DNA of 64,000 bases from Acridotheres tristis (lineage: Eukaryota; Chordata; Aves; Passeriformes; Sturnidae), in contig CM072889.1 of the NCBI GenBank assembly GCA_037013685.1, positions 5,093,976-5,157,975 of the forward strand, read 5' to 3'. Shown piece by piece: positions 49,720 to 61,463 of the stretch. Within the stretch, counting starts at the first letter, position 1; each line of letters starts with the position of its first letter. A program made the position numbers and the translations under genes. Under the pieces are notes generated by a model. The model saw only the letters and a program-made list of their open reading frames with translations, was not told where the DNA came from and searched no databases.

Positions 49720-50827
49720 GTAAGTCTTTCTGAATATGCTGTTTTCTTATATACAATAATAATTTTATACTTTTTATTAGTATTTTCATTGCTTGCTGAG
49801 GACCTAACATTTAGGAATATTTTAATGGAATTTTTCCAGATGGTGGTCTAAATTTGTGCATCCTTATGTTCCATGTTGTCACAGTTAAGCAGAAGGCACA
49901 TACGGGTTTCTGAGAATGGTATGTTAATTTTTCAGTATTTTTATTTATATTTCAAACACAGTTAGACATGCAAAGCTTATGCTGACATGTGTATGCACAC
50001 TAATTATTATAATTTCTCAAGGTCGACTAGAGCTCATGTCAGTTTGGAGTGATATTTCCCATCCTTCTGCCATCTCTGACTTTACCAAGGGGTAAAGCTA
50101 CAAATAAGAAAGTCAGGTTTCTGTTAAAACAGCTGCTCTTCTACATAATTACATACACTGGAATATATTGCAAATTGACCTTCCCTAATATTTCTAAATG
50201 TATTGTTGGTGGCACAGCATGGACAAGAATGTGATTAGCTCTTAGACTCCATTTCCAAAGTTCTCAGTGACTGGCAGTAGTGAAATGCAATGAGTAGGAA
50301 TAGGAATATTCTTCCTGTCATTTGTTCTTTTCTCTTTGCCACCTTTGCTTCATTAGCTTTATGGTTATCAATGCTCAACGAAGATTTTGAAGCATAAACA
50401 TGTTGAATTGAGGGGAATATTGATCAGGTGTTAAGTAATGGATTTCATGTGCTAACTTCCACTCTGGCATTAGAGTACTGTTGGAATGAACAGATTTTTC
50501 AGCTGGGACGGAGGTTGTAGCCTTAGAGATTCTCTGCTTCAGCAGGTCCCAAAGTTCCTGCCATTTCCCCAAACGATCTGATTCCAGTGGTCATGTGAAG
50601 CACCACTTACCAAGACAGCTCTCAGTCTGTGACTTCCATTTCATGCCTCAGGGTTTTACCATTAGGTGCACACTCAGAGTGCTCCGAGCGCTGCTCGCAG
50701 CCACCCGGCTGCTGATGGAGATGAGAGTATCTGTTAAGGAAGATTTCATTTAAACTCTGTGCTCTTCAGTGAGAGCATTACATGAGCTGCTTGATTTCAA
50801 GTGATAGAAAATGTGCTACGCCTGCAT

Positions 50828-50861
50828 TTATTTTATTTTATTTTGTTCTGTTTTGTTTTTG
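50828..50861. repeat. (TTTTA)n/(TTTTG)n short tandem repeat
   Basis: Pentamers ttatt/tttta repeat about four times and then change to ttttg-type units ending in ttttgttttt. Confidence 0.85.
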
Positions 50862-53800
50862 GTGCTAAAAGGGGCTTATCCATTAGGACTGGAGCATTTC
50901 AGAGCAGTCTGAGGTACTACTTTTAGACAGCTCTATGAGCTGTGAGGACTGTGTCTTACTGTAGCAGTGTTTGGAGTGTGTTTAATGGACAAGAATAGAT
51001 GACAAACAACATTCAGTTACAGGCAAAAGGATTTTAGAGTAAATTATAGGAAAAGTAACTTCCCCCTGCCCCAGGATACCTACTCTGTTTTACATGTGTT
51101 AGATAGAAGCAGCAACCTTCAAATCACAGGAGTGGTTAAGGTCAGTACTTTGAAAGCCTGACTGAATTTGTGTTTCTGGACTCAGGTAACTCTCCAGGCA
51201 AAGAGCTTGTGATTTTAAAAGTAAATTTTTCAAAGTGTACTATATCTGCCTAGGAGATGAAGCCAGTTCTCTTGTCTGCCTTTAAATCTCTTTGCTCCTA
51301 TTTATGGCACCAGAAATTATGCTTAATTGCTAGTGATGAAGTATGGCTGGCATAATTTTGCTTTTCATAAATGGATGATTCGGGTTAATTTTGTTCTGAG
51401 AATTGTCCTTCCTCAGCCATTGTGTTAAAGCTTGGAGAATGAGGTGATAAAAAGTGATATTAAACATATTTTAAAATCCTGAAGACTGAGGTGCGAGAAA
51501 GCTGTGGAGATTGTGGTGTAATTGGATAGACTTGGGCAGTTAGCCACAGCTTTCTAAATATGTAGTCAGAGAAAAGTTATTGCTTTACTAGTAAGAAACT
51601 ACACTAGCAGAAGTCTATATTCAGAAGAGGAAACAGGAATTTTATGCATAAAAATACTGCCAAAATCTTAAAGCTAAAGCTCAAGAGCTGCTGTTACTGC
51701 CCAGAATTATATATTAAACTTGAATATGAGATATATAAATAAAAACTATTCATCTACCTTCACATTTTCTGGATCTGAAGCAGTAAATCTCAGCTTGAAT
51801 AGATTTGTTAAAGAAGAGAAAGGAAAAGACAGCAATGTTCCTAGAGAATGCTGGGAATAAAAATTATTCTTCTTTAATTGATATATTTAGCTGCAACATT
51901 AATTTCTCTTACACTGTAAATCTATGTAACAACTGCTATCTCTTGTCTTGGAACTTATTCTGAATTCTGTCATTTTAGTGGGCTTTAGAGGCTATAAACC
52001 ATTTTTCAGAGAATTTGAGCCTCTGTAAGGAGCAGAAACACAATCAGCAATCGAGGCTGGGCTCCAATATATTAATGAATACTACAATTAACATTAACAA
52101 ACATTTCCCAGTTTATTAATCTATCCCTGTAGTCCAGGATGCCCTGGGAAACAAGGACAGGAACTTCACAGGCTGAAAGATGGAGAGCAGAATATAGCTT
52201 ACTAAATATTAATTAGTGTAGTAACAGTACACTATTCACTTCCCTACTTCAGGGCTTCATTTGACACGGCCTTACACAGAGAGAGGGACATGGGCTATGC
52301 ATGATTCACTGCAGATATTCATTTGCCCTGGCTATTGTCAAGGTGCCATTTGAATGTTGTATGTAGACTAATCCCCTTTCAGTGTGTGTATTTTCTCTCT
52401 TCATCTGTCTATCCTTAAGGTGTGATTTTTTTGAGCAAATTTCGCCTCTCTGGTCTTTAAGAGCACAGAGGAAATGTTGTTGCTGCAATCTCACATGAGG
52501 TGATAACTGCTATGAGATAATTTCTTAAATATCTGTGATTCTTCATGTGAAATTGAGGTTCACTCACACCTAACAGAGCAGCCTTTTACAGCATAATGCT
52601 GTTGAAAATTGCACTGTCTAAACCCATGCTAATAAGAATATCACTGGTCATAAGAAAGGCTGTAATTCTAATTCTAGGCAGGTAATTCACAGGATTGTTT
52701 AAATATTCGTTATGCATAGGCCTAAAATGTCAGTATATAGTCTTGAAATTCCACTACTTGGGCTTTCAAGGTCCTAATTAATACAACCATAGGATGATAT
52801 CTTCCTATATTTAGCATATTCCTACACTATATTGGCTGTAAACTGTTTCAGGCTAAAAGAAAAGTGAAAGGCTCTTGTTGTTTCCTGACAGCATTTTGTA
52901 AAACCTGTATTGTCACTGAATGAAGAATACATAGCAGTGGCAACTTGCTTTTTTACTTGGGCATGCTATGCGTTTCCTTCAGTAATTTGTTATTGTTACT
53001 AATTTTTAAAGCCACCTTAACTTGGAAGAAAAGCACTGCACTTAACTTTTGGTTGAAAACATATGAAAGAAGGAAGAGAAAAAAAATATATTCTTACTGT
53101 TAGCTGTGTATTCTCTCTTCATTGATGCAGAATGAGACTGGGATGGCAGGAACAGTATGTACACATATGAAATATCCTACCCCTGCTAGGCAAAATTGAG
53201 GACTTTGTAGCATCACAAAGGACTGTCACTGTCCTGACAGCAATTTGAAGATTTTCCTCTGGGATGGCTGCATTTAAAAATGAACTCAAAGCATTGTAGA
53301 CTTCAAAAAGAACCTCAGAGACTTAGTCTATGACAGAGCAAGTCCCATTTGGCAGCCACAAACAACGTTTGTGGGATTTGAGGACCTGCCATGCTGTCCT
53401 AAGGGAGTGTAACACTTCCAGGGAATGGTGCAGGAAAGGAGGCTGAGCTAACATGTGAAGGACAGCACTGCCATACTAAAAATCTATTTCAGAAAAACAA
53501 GCAAACAAAATTGCCTGAAAATGTTTTTTCAACTATTTGAAAAGATTTGTCTTTTAATTACCTCAGATTTCATTATCTCATCTAGTCAGTGATCCAGGCA
53601 GCTCCCAAGCTGTTTGGAGCACGTACAGTCCTGGAAGCGTGGCAATGTGCAGTTGTTCTGCCTTTGGCTCTGGGGAGCTGCCCCAGGACAGGGCCTTACA
53701 GTGAGGTCCTGGGCTAATTCAGCTGTGGGGAACAGGCTGTTCTCAGGGGCTGCACTCTGCTGCAGTAAAAGCTGGCAGCTTCTTTGGGTGTCTCTATCTC

Positions 53801-56800
53801 AGCGTGATTCCCATGTCCTCACACCATGGATGCTTCTGTGGTCATAGCCAGAGCTGTAAGTCTGTGTGGGGATGAATTAGTATAATCTGTAGTAAACCAC
53901 AACCTTTTTCTATGTAGTAAACAAATGTGTATTTCTGGGCTTGGACCTCTAGATACTTTCAAAAAGTAGTCAGATACATTTGGGTCATTTTTTCTGAATA
54001 CTTAGGATGAGAGGCTGAACTAGAATTTTGAACCATCTGAAAGTTCTTTAATGCCTATCATCTCAAACCACTACTGCTCCTTGCTGAAGATCTCTGCTGG
54101 ATTTGCACCCCTCCTGCACATACAAATTTGATCCTGAGAAGAAAGAGAGCAGAGGGATACGATTTACTGTAGAATATCTACAAGCAGTTACACCGTGGTA
54201 GAGTTATTTGTCTGTGGCTATGCAGGTGATTTTCTAAGCCATGCATGGGTGTAATTCCCAATCCCTCCTGCTGCATTCCCTCTTTGCTGTACTCATCACT
54301 TAATGGGGAGGCTCCCAGGTCAGAGGTGACACCTAGACTTCTGTGATTTGGTTTTCTAGAGCATGGCACACACTGCAGCACCTGTTTAATAGTCTATCTA
54401 TGACTTCAGGCAACAGAAAAAAAGTAAATTGTAGCTTAAAAAGGGAAATTCTGGAGCAAGTCAAGCATTAGGAATCTAACCCTATGGCTGCTGCAATACA
54501 CTTCAAAGTTCCATCAGGTCCCTGGTGCTGGAAGGGTTGTTAATGGAAATGCACCATTCTGCTAAGAGCTGTTACAATCTGTTAAAAAACATTCTTGCTA
54601 TTTGAGAGACTAAATACAAATTTAGAAACTATCATGATGCTTCTGGGTTTTTTTCCTTCACATTTATTTTGCTGTGAGTTCTTCACTGCTATGTCCAACA
54701 GTGAACTTGATACTGTTTAAAGTTTCAGTCATAACAGCAATATAAAACTGTCTTTTAATGAAAAATAATCATGAAAACTGAGGGAAGCACATAGCTAATA
54801 AAGTGACATTTTATACAGTTGATTATAAGCAAAAAAACCCAAACAGCTTGGGAGGGATTCACTTCTCACTCATCTCCATTGGGAAGTCAATTTCTAAACC
54901 TGTAAAGTAACACTGATTTAATATTTTTGTGCCCTTCTCCTTAACCACCCTCATTTTATTGTCCAGAGGATGCCTTTGTTTTCTGTGCCTCAGCCTCAGC
55001 AGTCCCAGTGATTGTAGGTTTGATTATGTTCTCCAAATCTGTCCGTTATGAATATTATTAGATAAAAATACAGACAAATGAAAGAACCTGTACAATCAGT
55101 AGAGTTAATGACAGAAGTAATGCAGGTCACTGATCAGAGTATTCTCTGATTTCTTGCCAAAACATTTATTCAATTTTAAGAGTCAGCATATACTTCTACC
55201 ATAATGATTTAGCCATCAGTGGGGTGGTGATCAGGTGTTACCCAGTCTGATTCCATTCCCAGCAAATCATGAGAAAAAGGGCCAGATGTGAATCTTACAT
55301 GTGAGGTCAGGACCACACAGTTTCCATATTTAACTCTGGAGAAATCCACCATGCCTGACTTCAGATGAGGAAAACCAAACATGAGTAATGAAGAGGAATA
55401 ATTAGGAAGTAAAAGTCATCATAAATTTTACACCAATCAGTATTCCCAGAAGTCAGCATGGTCAGGTAGAGGAAATGTTCCCTTGAGAAGGTGAATTATT
55501 CTCTGTATCAGTGCTGTCACTTGTCCACCATGGCAGATGGCTACTGAACATGAGAGAGATGGGTAGTAGATGTACTAGTTGTTAATATAAAGATTTGTGT
55601 AAGTACATGTTTTAAGAAGATGTACATATTTTAAGGAGATCCCTCCATGCTGCCCACGGAGTTTTGCTTCAGAGCATGCCCTGGGTGCCAGCTTTCTGAA
55701 CAAGTTGAGTCCCCCTAAAAATGGGCTGAATCAATCCTGTTGTGATGTGAGCAACAGGGCATGAGCTGAAGTGTCTCTTCCTGAGTGAGACCAAAAGAGG
55801 AAAGAAACCCTATTTTTCCTCTGCGTTCTGTGGATGGCAGGGGGAGATATGTGTCTGAGAGACAGATAAGCACAAGCCTGGTTTTTCACCTGTCTTCTCT
55901 CTGAGTACCAGAACTGCTTGACACTTTGTGATGGCTAATTTATTAACTGGGTTTGACCTGCGCTTATTGAGTTAGCACAAGCAAAATAACATCTGCCAAC
56001 TTCTGCCACTGTCAATGAAAGTTAATGTTTTAATGTCTGTACCTGAACCACAAGCATCCTAAATCTTTCAATTTCAAGACTTGCCCATGCCTGAAATTAA
56101 CCTATTCCTTATTATACATGGATTGTTTTGCCATTTTTATTTAAATATTTTTATGTCTAAATGTGATACCTAGTTCTATTTATAGCATCTTTAAAAATAT
56201 ATATATGCAGCCTAGTACAGAATTGCAAAACTGTTGATACAAGCAGTACAAATATTTACAATCCAAATGAACAGGAAAAACATGTGCTGTTATGCTAACT
56301 TGCCATTGGAAGCATGTCATGCATGGCTAAACAACTGAGCATTAAAAGCTGAGAAAATGCTAAATGGTGCTGATTTAAAAAACCAGAAATTAAAAGGTCC
56401 CTAAAGGCCAAGGACTCAAACAGATTTATTCCATGAAAAATGCAATCTGTTTTCAGTCTCTTGTACAACAGCAGCCTTAATCTGTTAATCAGTGAGACTT
56501 AAATAATTATTTTTATTTATAACAGCACCCTAAATGTTTAAGCTGTGTTCAGCCATATGGAAGCATAGCGTTTAGAGATATCAGTCACTTCATATATTCC
56601 ACATGGGAGAAGGACAGATTAGAGAACACCAGTAAGACACAGGATCATGGGAGAAGAGGGGTGGCGTGCATCACACATGAATCTAAATCAACAGAGTTAG
56701 TTCTAGAAAAGGCACTAGACTGTGAGACAACTGTTCTGGATTTCATTCCCCTCTCTCCTAGCAATATGACTAAGTTCTCTGATTTTTTTCAGTTTTCTTT

Positions 56801-58832
56801 CCTCCTAGTCCCTCTCTATTTTGCAAAGAGGGTTTTTTTCTGCAGCAAAGCCTGTTTGACACCAAGTGTGTGTGAGCGTTTCCAAGCCAGAGTGAAACTG
56901 GATTCCCAGCAGGACTGTTGGTGCTACTGCATTTCTCTGTTACAGAAATTATCTTCTGCTGAAATATCACTGCCCTACAGTTCTCAGTCCTAATAAAAGC
57001 TGCAAATTGTTTTTTAGTGAATACTATTTGTAATAAAAATGAAAAATGAGTTTAGTTTGGAGTACTGCTGGTAAAACTAATTATTAATGGCATCCCATGG
57101 GGACATTGAAATGAAGAAAAGTTTTGGTAAATATTCCCAAATTAAGGTTGCATATGTGAAAACCACAGCTGGTAATAGGTAGCTGAGATTTTCATAGCTG
57201 TCCTGGATAAATAGTTCAAGTCTTCTCTATGTATTTATTCTACATTCCTAAACTGGTTTGCAAACCCTTACCCACTGCACCAGAAAAGGGTGCATATGTT
57301 TAGCAAATGAAGATGAGAGGCAGCTGGGACCATTGCCTAGTTCATAGGTTAAAAATATAAAAATATAGTCAGTGAGAGGTTTTGACCTCTCGAGCCAGGG
57401 TTAGGATTTGTTGGTCCTTTCCCTCAATAATAAACTCATCTTTTCTAGAACCATGGAACAACACTGAAATAAAGGATGTATTCTATTATAATTTCATGTA
57501 CTGTAATATAGGAACATTTAAAACACCTTGCTTTTGGTTTGGCAGAATTTACTGGAGCTATAAGAAAATGAAGAGCATTTACTTGAAGACCAAACTCCTT
57601 TCTGAGCTCTAGATAGGTTGGGTTTTTTGTGTGTTTGACTGAAAAGAGAACTTGTCGTATTTAAGTATTGAAAAATCAAATCCAATTCTCATTCTCTACT
57701 CCATAACACATGATTAATATATTGTTGCATAGTACCACGGTGCTCAGCTTCCATGTTACAATGCCATTACTTTTCCTCTGTTGCCAAATACCAAGAAGCT
57801 GTAGCTCTCTGAAGGTAGCTGAGGCTTTCTGGCATCCAGTGTCATGCTTTTTGTGTGATAAATCTACCATTTTTACTGAAAGCCTGAGTAAGGTTGCTAT
57901 ATCTCATTTCAAATGTTTAAATATTTTATTTAAACTCAAACCTACAGGGTAAGGAGGAAAAACTCAGGGATGGTGTGAGCTGAAGTGCTGCAGAATCAGA
58001 ATGAAAAACAGTGAGAAAAACAGAGCTTAGAAAGGTAAGGTAAAGGTCAGTAACACATTGCATATGCTTTTCTTATATATCATAATGTTTCCTTTTACTA
58101 GAAAAAGCTATGAGTATGTTTAAAGCAAATCTCTTGGGAAAATGCAGAGTTGAATCAAAGGGAATGGGCATTATAATGAACTGGCATTCTGCAATAAAAA
58201 TTAAGGTGACTTTTATTTCATTTTTCTTTTTCAATAAACAAAATGTCAGACCCATGAATGTCACCTGTTCTTATAACTGGAACTGCAGGTGGCCACAGAG
58301 AAAAATTAGACCTGGCCAAGATCTTTAAAACCACCTCTGCTTCTCTGAGTGAGCCACAGTGCCAATTCAGTGACAAACAGGTCACACAAAAGCCCTTACT
58401 TTACAGAATAAGATGTATTTTAACTTTTGTTTGAATATTTTTTTCCTTGTTGAACAAATAGGTGTTTTCTCTTTCTGTGGCTTTTTGTGATGGGCTCCAC
58501 ATTTGGAAATATGTTGTATATTCCAGCTAGTGTCACTGAACCCCAAATCTATTGCTGTTGTGTTTATGACTGTTAATGGGTTATGGTTTAACTAGCAACG
58601 ACCTGTCATCAACACGGTGTATAGGTGTGAAGTGCCTGACTTTGCATGAAAAAGCGCTGAGGTTACTGCTGGATAAAGTAATTTCAAGTTCCATACTGGT
58701 CGGGGTGGATGTGTTGGGTTATCAAGTTGTCAGAACTGTTAGATGGTTTCATTTATTTTCTTTGTAGTATCTGAAAGTCATGCCTGCATCTGCTGTTATG
58801 GCTTAGTTTCTGCATAGCTATTTAATTTGTAG
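50862..58832. other. Non-coding AT-rich sequence
   Basis: No gene or transposon is recognised. The 110-codon frame at 56661-56993 and the 76-codon frame at 57382-57612 have no family features. The 19-bp duplication at 55603 is listed separately. Confidence 0.55.
55603..55640 (+). repeat. 19-bp tandem duplication
   Basis: gtacatgttttaagaagat (55603-55621) is followed directly by gtacatattttaaggagat (55622-55640), with two substitutions. Confidence 0.85.
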
Positions 58833-58933
58833 AGGTCTCATTGACAGCAAGAAAAATTAATACTGGAGCCCGTGGAATACATAATGCCTGGCGGCAAAAT
58901 GGTGTCTCATCACATCTAAACAAAGTTGGGAAG
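58833..58933 (+). other. Exon-like or conserved-element-like segment
   Basis: It is bounded by an AG after ctatttaatttgtag and by a GGGAAG|gtgagg donor. One frame is open and reads INTGARGIHNAWRQNGVSSH in its middle. The DNA contains a TGACAGC word (TALE-homeodomain-like), an attaat core and three CpGs (gcccgtgg, ggcggc) in otherwise CpG-poor DNA. The same features would suit a conserved non-coding element. The acceptor's pyrimidine tract is weak, so the exon reading is doubtful. Confidence 0.2.
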
Positions 58934-59899
58934 GTGAGGGAAGGCATTATGATTCCCCAGGCTGACTGGATTGGAGAACTCAAATGTTCATGGATAAAAT
59001 AAGAGCAGTGTTACCCTCAGTGCTACAATAAGGTTTCACATAAACTTTGTGTTAAAACTGTGCTCGTAGGAGGAATTTGGATGTATTTAGGGCATTATAC
59101 ATCTGAGGTCTGTTTGATTAAGATTTAAATGTGTATGTGAGAACCTGATAAATGTGAGTCCCATGTGAGTGGAGGGAGTGAAGGACCGTTTAAAAATGAG
59201 AAATGAAAATAGATAAATACTGAAATGAATAATGTAGTACCTTGAAGGAGCCAAGAAAGTGAGAAAAATATGTGAAAATCTCTCAAAAGGGAATGGTGGT
59301 GTATTTCTTTCAAGGCAGGGAAAACCAGTTTGAAATTACAGCAATTATTGTCAGCAAAATTTTTTTCGTATATTAAAATATTTGTATGATACTAGATCTG
59401 GGTTGATTAAAGAGGTATTTTTAACAAAGTCTTAAATAAAGCTCTCCATGACCTATTTGAATGGTGGGGAAACAGTCACAGGGTAGGATATTTGCCCATG
59501 ACCCCTGAAAAGGTAAGACAAAGTGCAGAGGGTCCAGGTACCATTGCTTCCCTTTGCCTTTGCCTTTGGAAGTGCACATCCCTGCTTGCTAGTGATCCTG
59601 AAATTCTAGTTTTATCTTTGACAAAGTTGGGTTTTTTTACTTTCTGCTGGGGCATATAGTGATGGCTTCTGTTGACAGCACGCTAGAATAATTGGATTAA
59701 GGTGAACCACTATACTTATTCTCATTTTCCATTGAATAAATATTTTCAAAGCCTGCCCAAGGTATTGCTCCATCTAGTTCCACCTGGCATTTTGAAACAC
59801 GTTTCATTTAATGTGTTTAATATAGATTTACAGACATAAAGCCAAAAGCAGAAGTGAGACTAAACAGGTACATAATTCATACCTCTTTCTACCATGTAG

Positions 59900-60040
59900 G
59901 CTGTACCCTTCGGCTCAGAATTGATTTCAGTGTGGAGAATCTGAGCTATGCTCTATGTGTGACAGCATGTTGGGAAACCCAAAAGTTGCTTGAAAATGTG
60001 CTCACATCAAAACAATCTGGAAGTTACCTAAGAAGATCAG
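59900..60040 (+). other. Exon-like segment, 47 codons, symmetric phase 1
   Basis: A branch-like gactaaac near 59858-59865 and a pyrimidine-rich acceptor (cctctttctaccatgtag) precede a 141-base segment that ends with a CAG|gtaaac donor. One frame is open throughout, in phase 1 at both ends, which is common for exons encoding extracellular modules. The peptide includes LRLRIDFSVENLSYALCVTA with three cysteines in the segment. No family is recognised. Confidence 0.25.
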
Positions 60041-61371
60041 GTAAACACTGATATCATGGGTTATTTTAAATTTTGTGCTTGTTTATTTATTTTAAAAAGC
60101 AATGTAACTCGTATTCAAATTAGTTTTCCTCAAAGCCTTCATTCAGGAATAATATATTTCTGAAAAAAATTAGAATGATTTAATGATTTCATGTCTCTCC
60201 CACTTGGTTTATTTGCTCAAAGAAAAAAATTAATAATCGTTTGCTTCTGAATTCCAAGACTTTTAACTGGACTCCATGGCCTATCTCCCTCTAGTACTAA
60301 ATTGAAACTGCATATATATAGCAAAAATTATTTATCAGTGTTTGCATAGCGCTTCTCATTCAGAAGGATCCAGAAGTACTCAATAACCTTGAAAAATTAT
60401 AATACAAACTACACCAAGGCATACTTTCCCCATCATTGAAATGCAGGCAGGACTCTCCTCTTGACAGAACAATCCTCTGCTCAGATATGGTGCATCCTGC
60501 ATTCCTGTGTTATTGTGGGCTGCTCTGGGGAGGGCATGAACAGAATGGCAAATTAAGCGTTGTAGTTTGTATGTTATTTTTTATTTGGGGTTGTTAAATA
60601 GAAATATTGCAAAGCCATTTCTGTCATAAGCTTTCTACACTGTAATCATTTCCTCTGCTTGACTGGAATATTAAGTGTTTGGCTGGAAGTATTGTAGGTC
60701 ATTTGCAGCGGCTGTTCAGTTAGATACAGACCTGACCTTCATCTGGTTAATTCCCTCCTTCAGCCACAAGCAAACATTTGTGGAGATTAAAGAGAATTAT
60801 CTGTCACCTTTCTCTGAAGTACTAAAGAGTTGGTTTATAAAGTGAAATTGTTTTTGAGTTGCATTTGGTGGCTTTAGGCAAAGCATCTTCTAATTTTAGT
60901 AATTCCTAGAACTAGGAGTTCAGTGTGAACTTGAGATATTGTTATTAATATATGAGTAGACCAGTGAGAAAGTGAATGTCATGTGGAAGTTTCTGAGCAG
61001 ATTCAGTGTGGGAGTTTGTCCATTGTTCTGAGAAGGTAATAATCCAAATAAGTTGGACACTGAAGTAAATAAGTCAGCATTTTTCTTGGTTGCATTCAGA
61101 TAATTTTTTTATGCTTATGATGGGCTTATTTTTGTTTATCACTTCCTTCTCCTGTGTTTCCATAATCTCTGTGCAATTGCAGAGTTAACTTTTCCTATGC
61201 TCACCCCAAGGAAAAGTAATGCAGGAGAAATAAGACAGGCATCAATGACAGACAGTGTCAACTCCTTCTTTCAGACATCAATCATCTCTTCCAAGTACCT
61301 CAGAGACAGCAGGCTTTGGGTGAGCAGTAGCTCTTCATTATTTTCTTCACTTTCTGTGGGGTTTCCCCCAG

Positions 61372-61463
61372 TTAAACAAGTCCAGGCAGAAATAAGAGTC
61401 CAAAGGGACATTTGCACCCTTCCTGAGGGCTTGACCTGCCTCCTTGGCAGCAAACTCTCTTTG
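61372..61463 (+). other. Exon-like segment, 92 bases
   Basis: A long pyrimidine-rich run (about 61332-61369) ending cccccag gives one of the best acceptor contexts in the window. The open frame starts KQVQAEIRVQRDICTLPEG and ends GSKLSL at a TTTG|gtaagc donor. The entry phase is 1 and the exit phase is 0. No family is recognised. Confidence 0.18.

Larger units (their letters stand above)
44791..50827. other. Non-coding sequence with short repeats
   Basis: It contains T-runs near 45211-45221 and 47306, an A13 run at 49392-49404, the 16-bp duplication at 47061, small CpG clusters near 47700 and 50690, and the exon-like segment at 49524. The 140-codon minus-strand frame at 46637-47059 has no recognisable domain. 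Confidence 0.55.
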
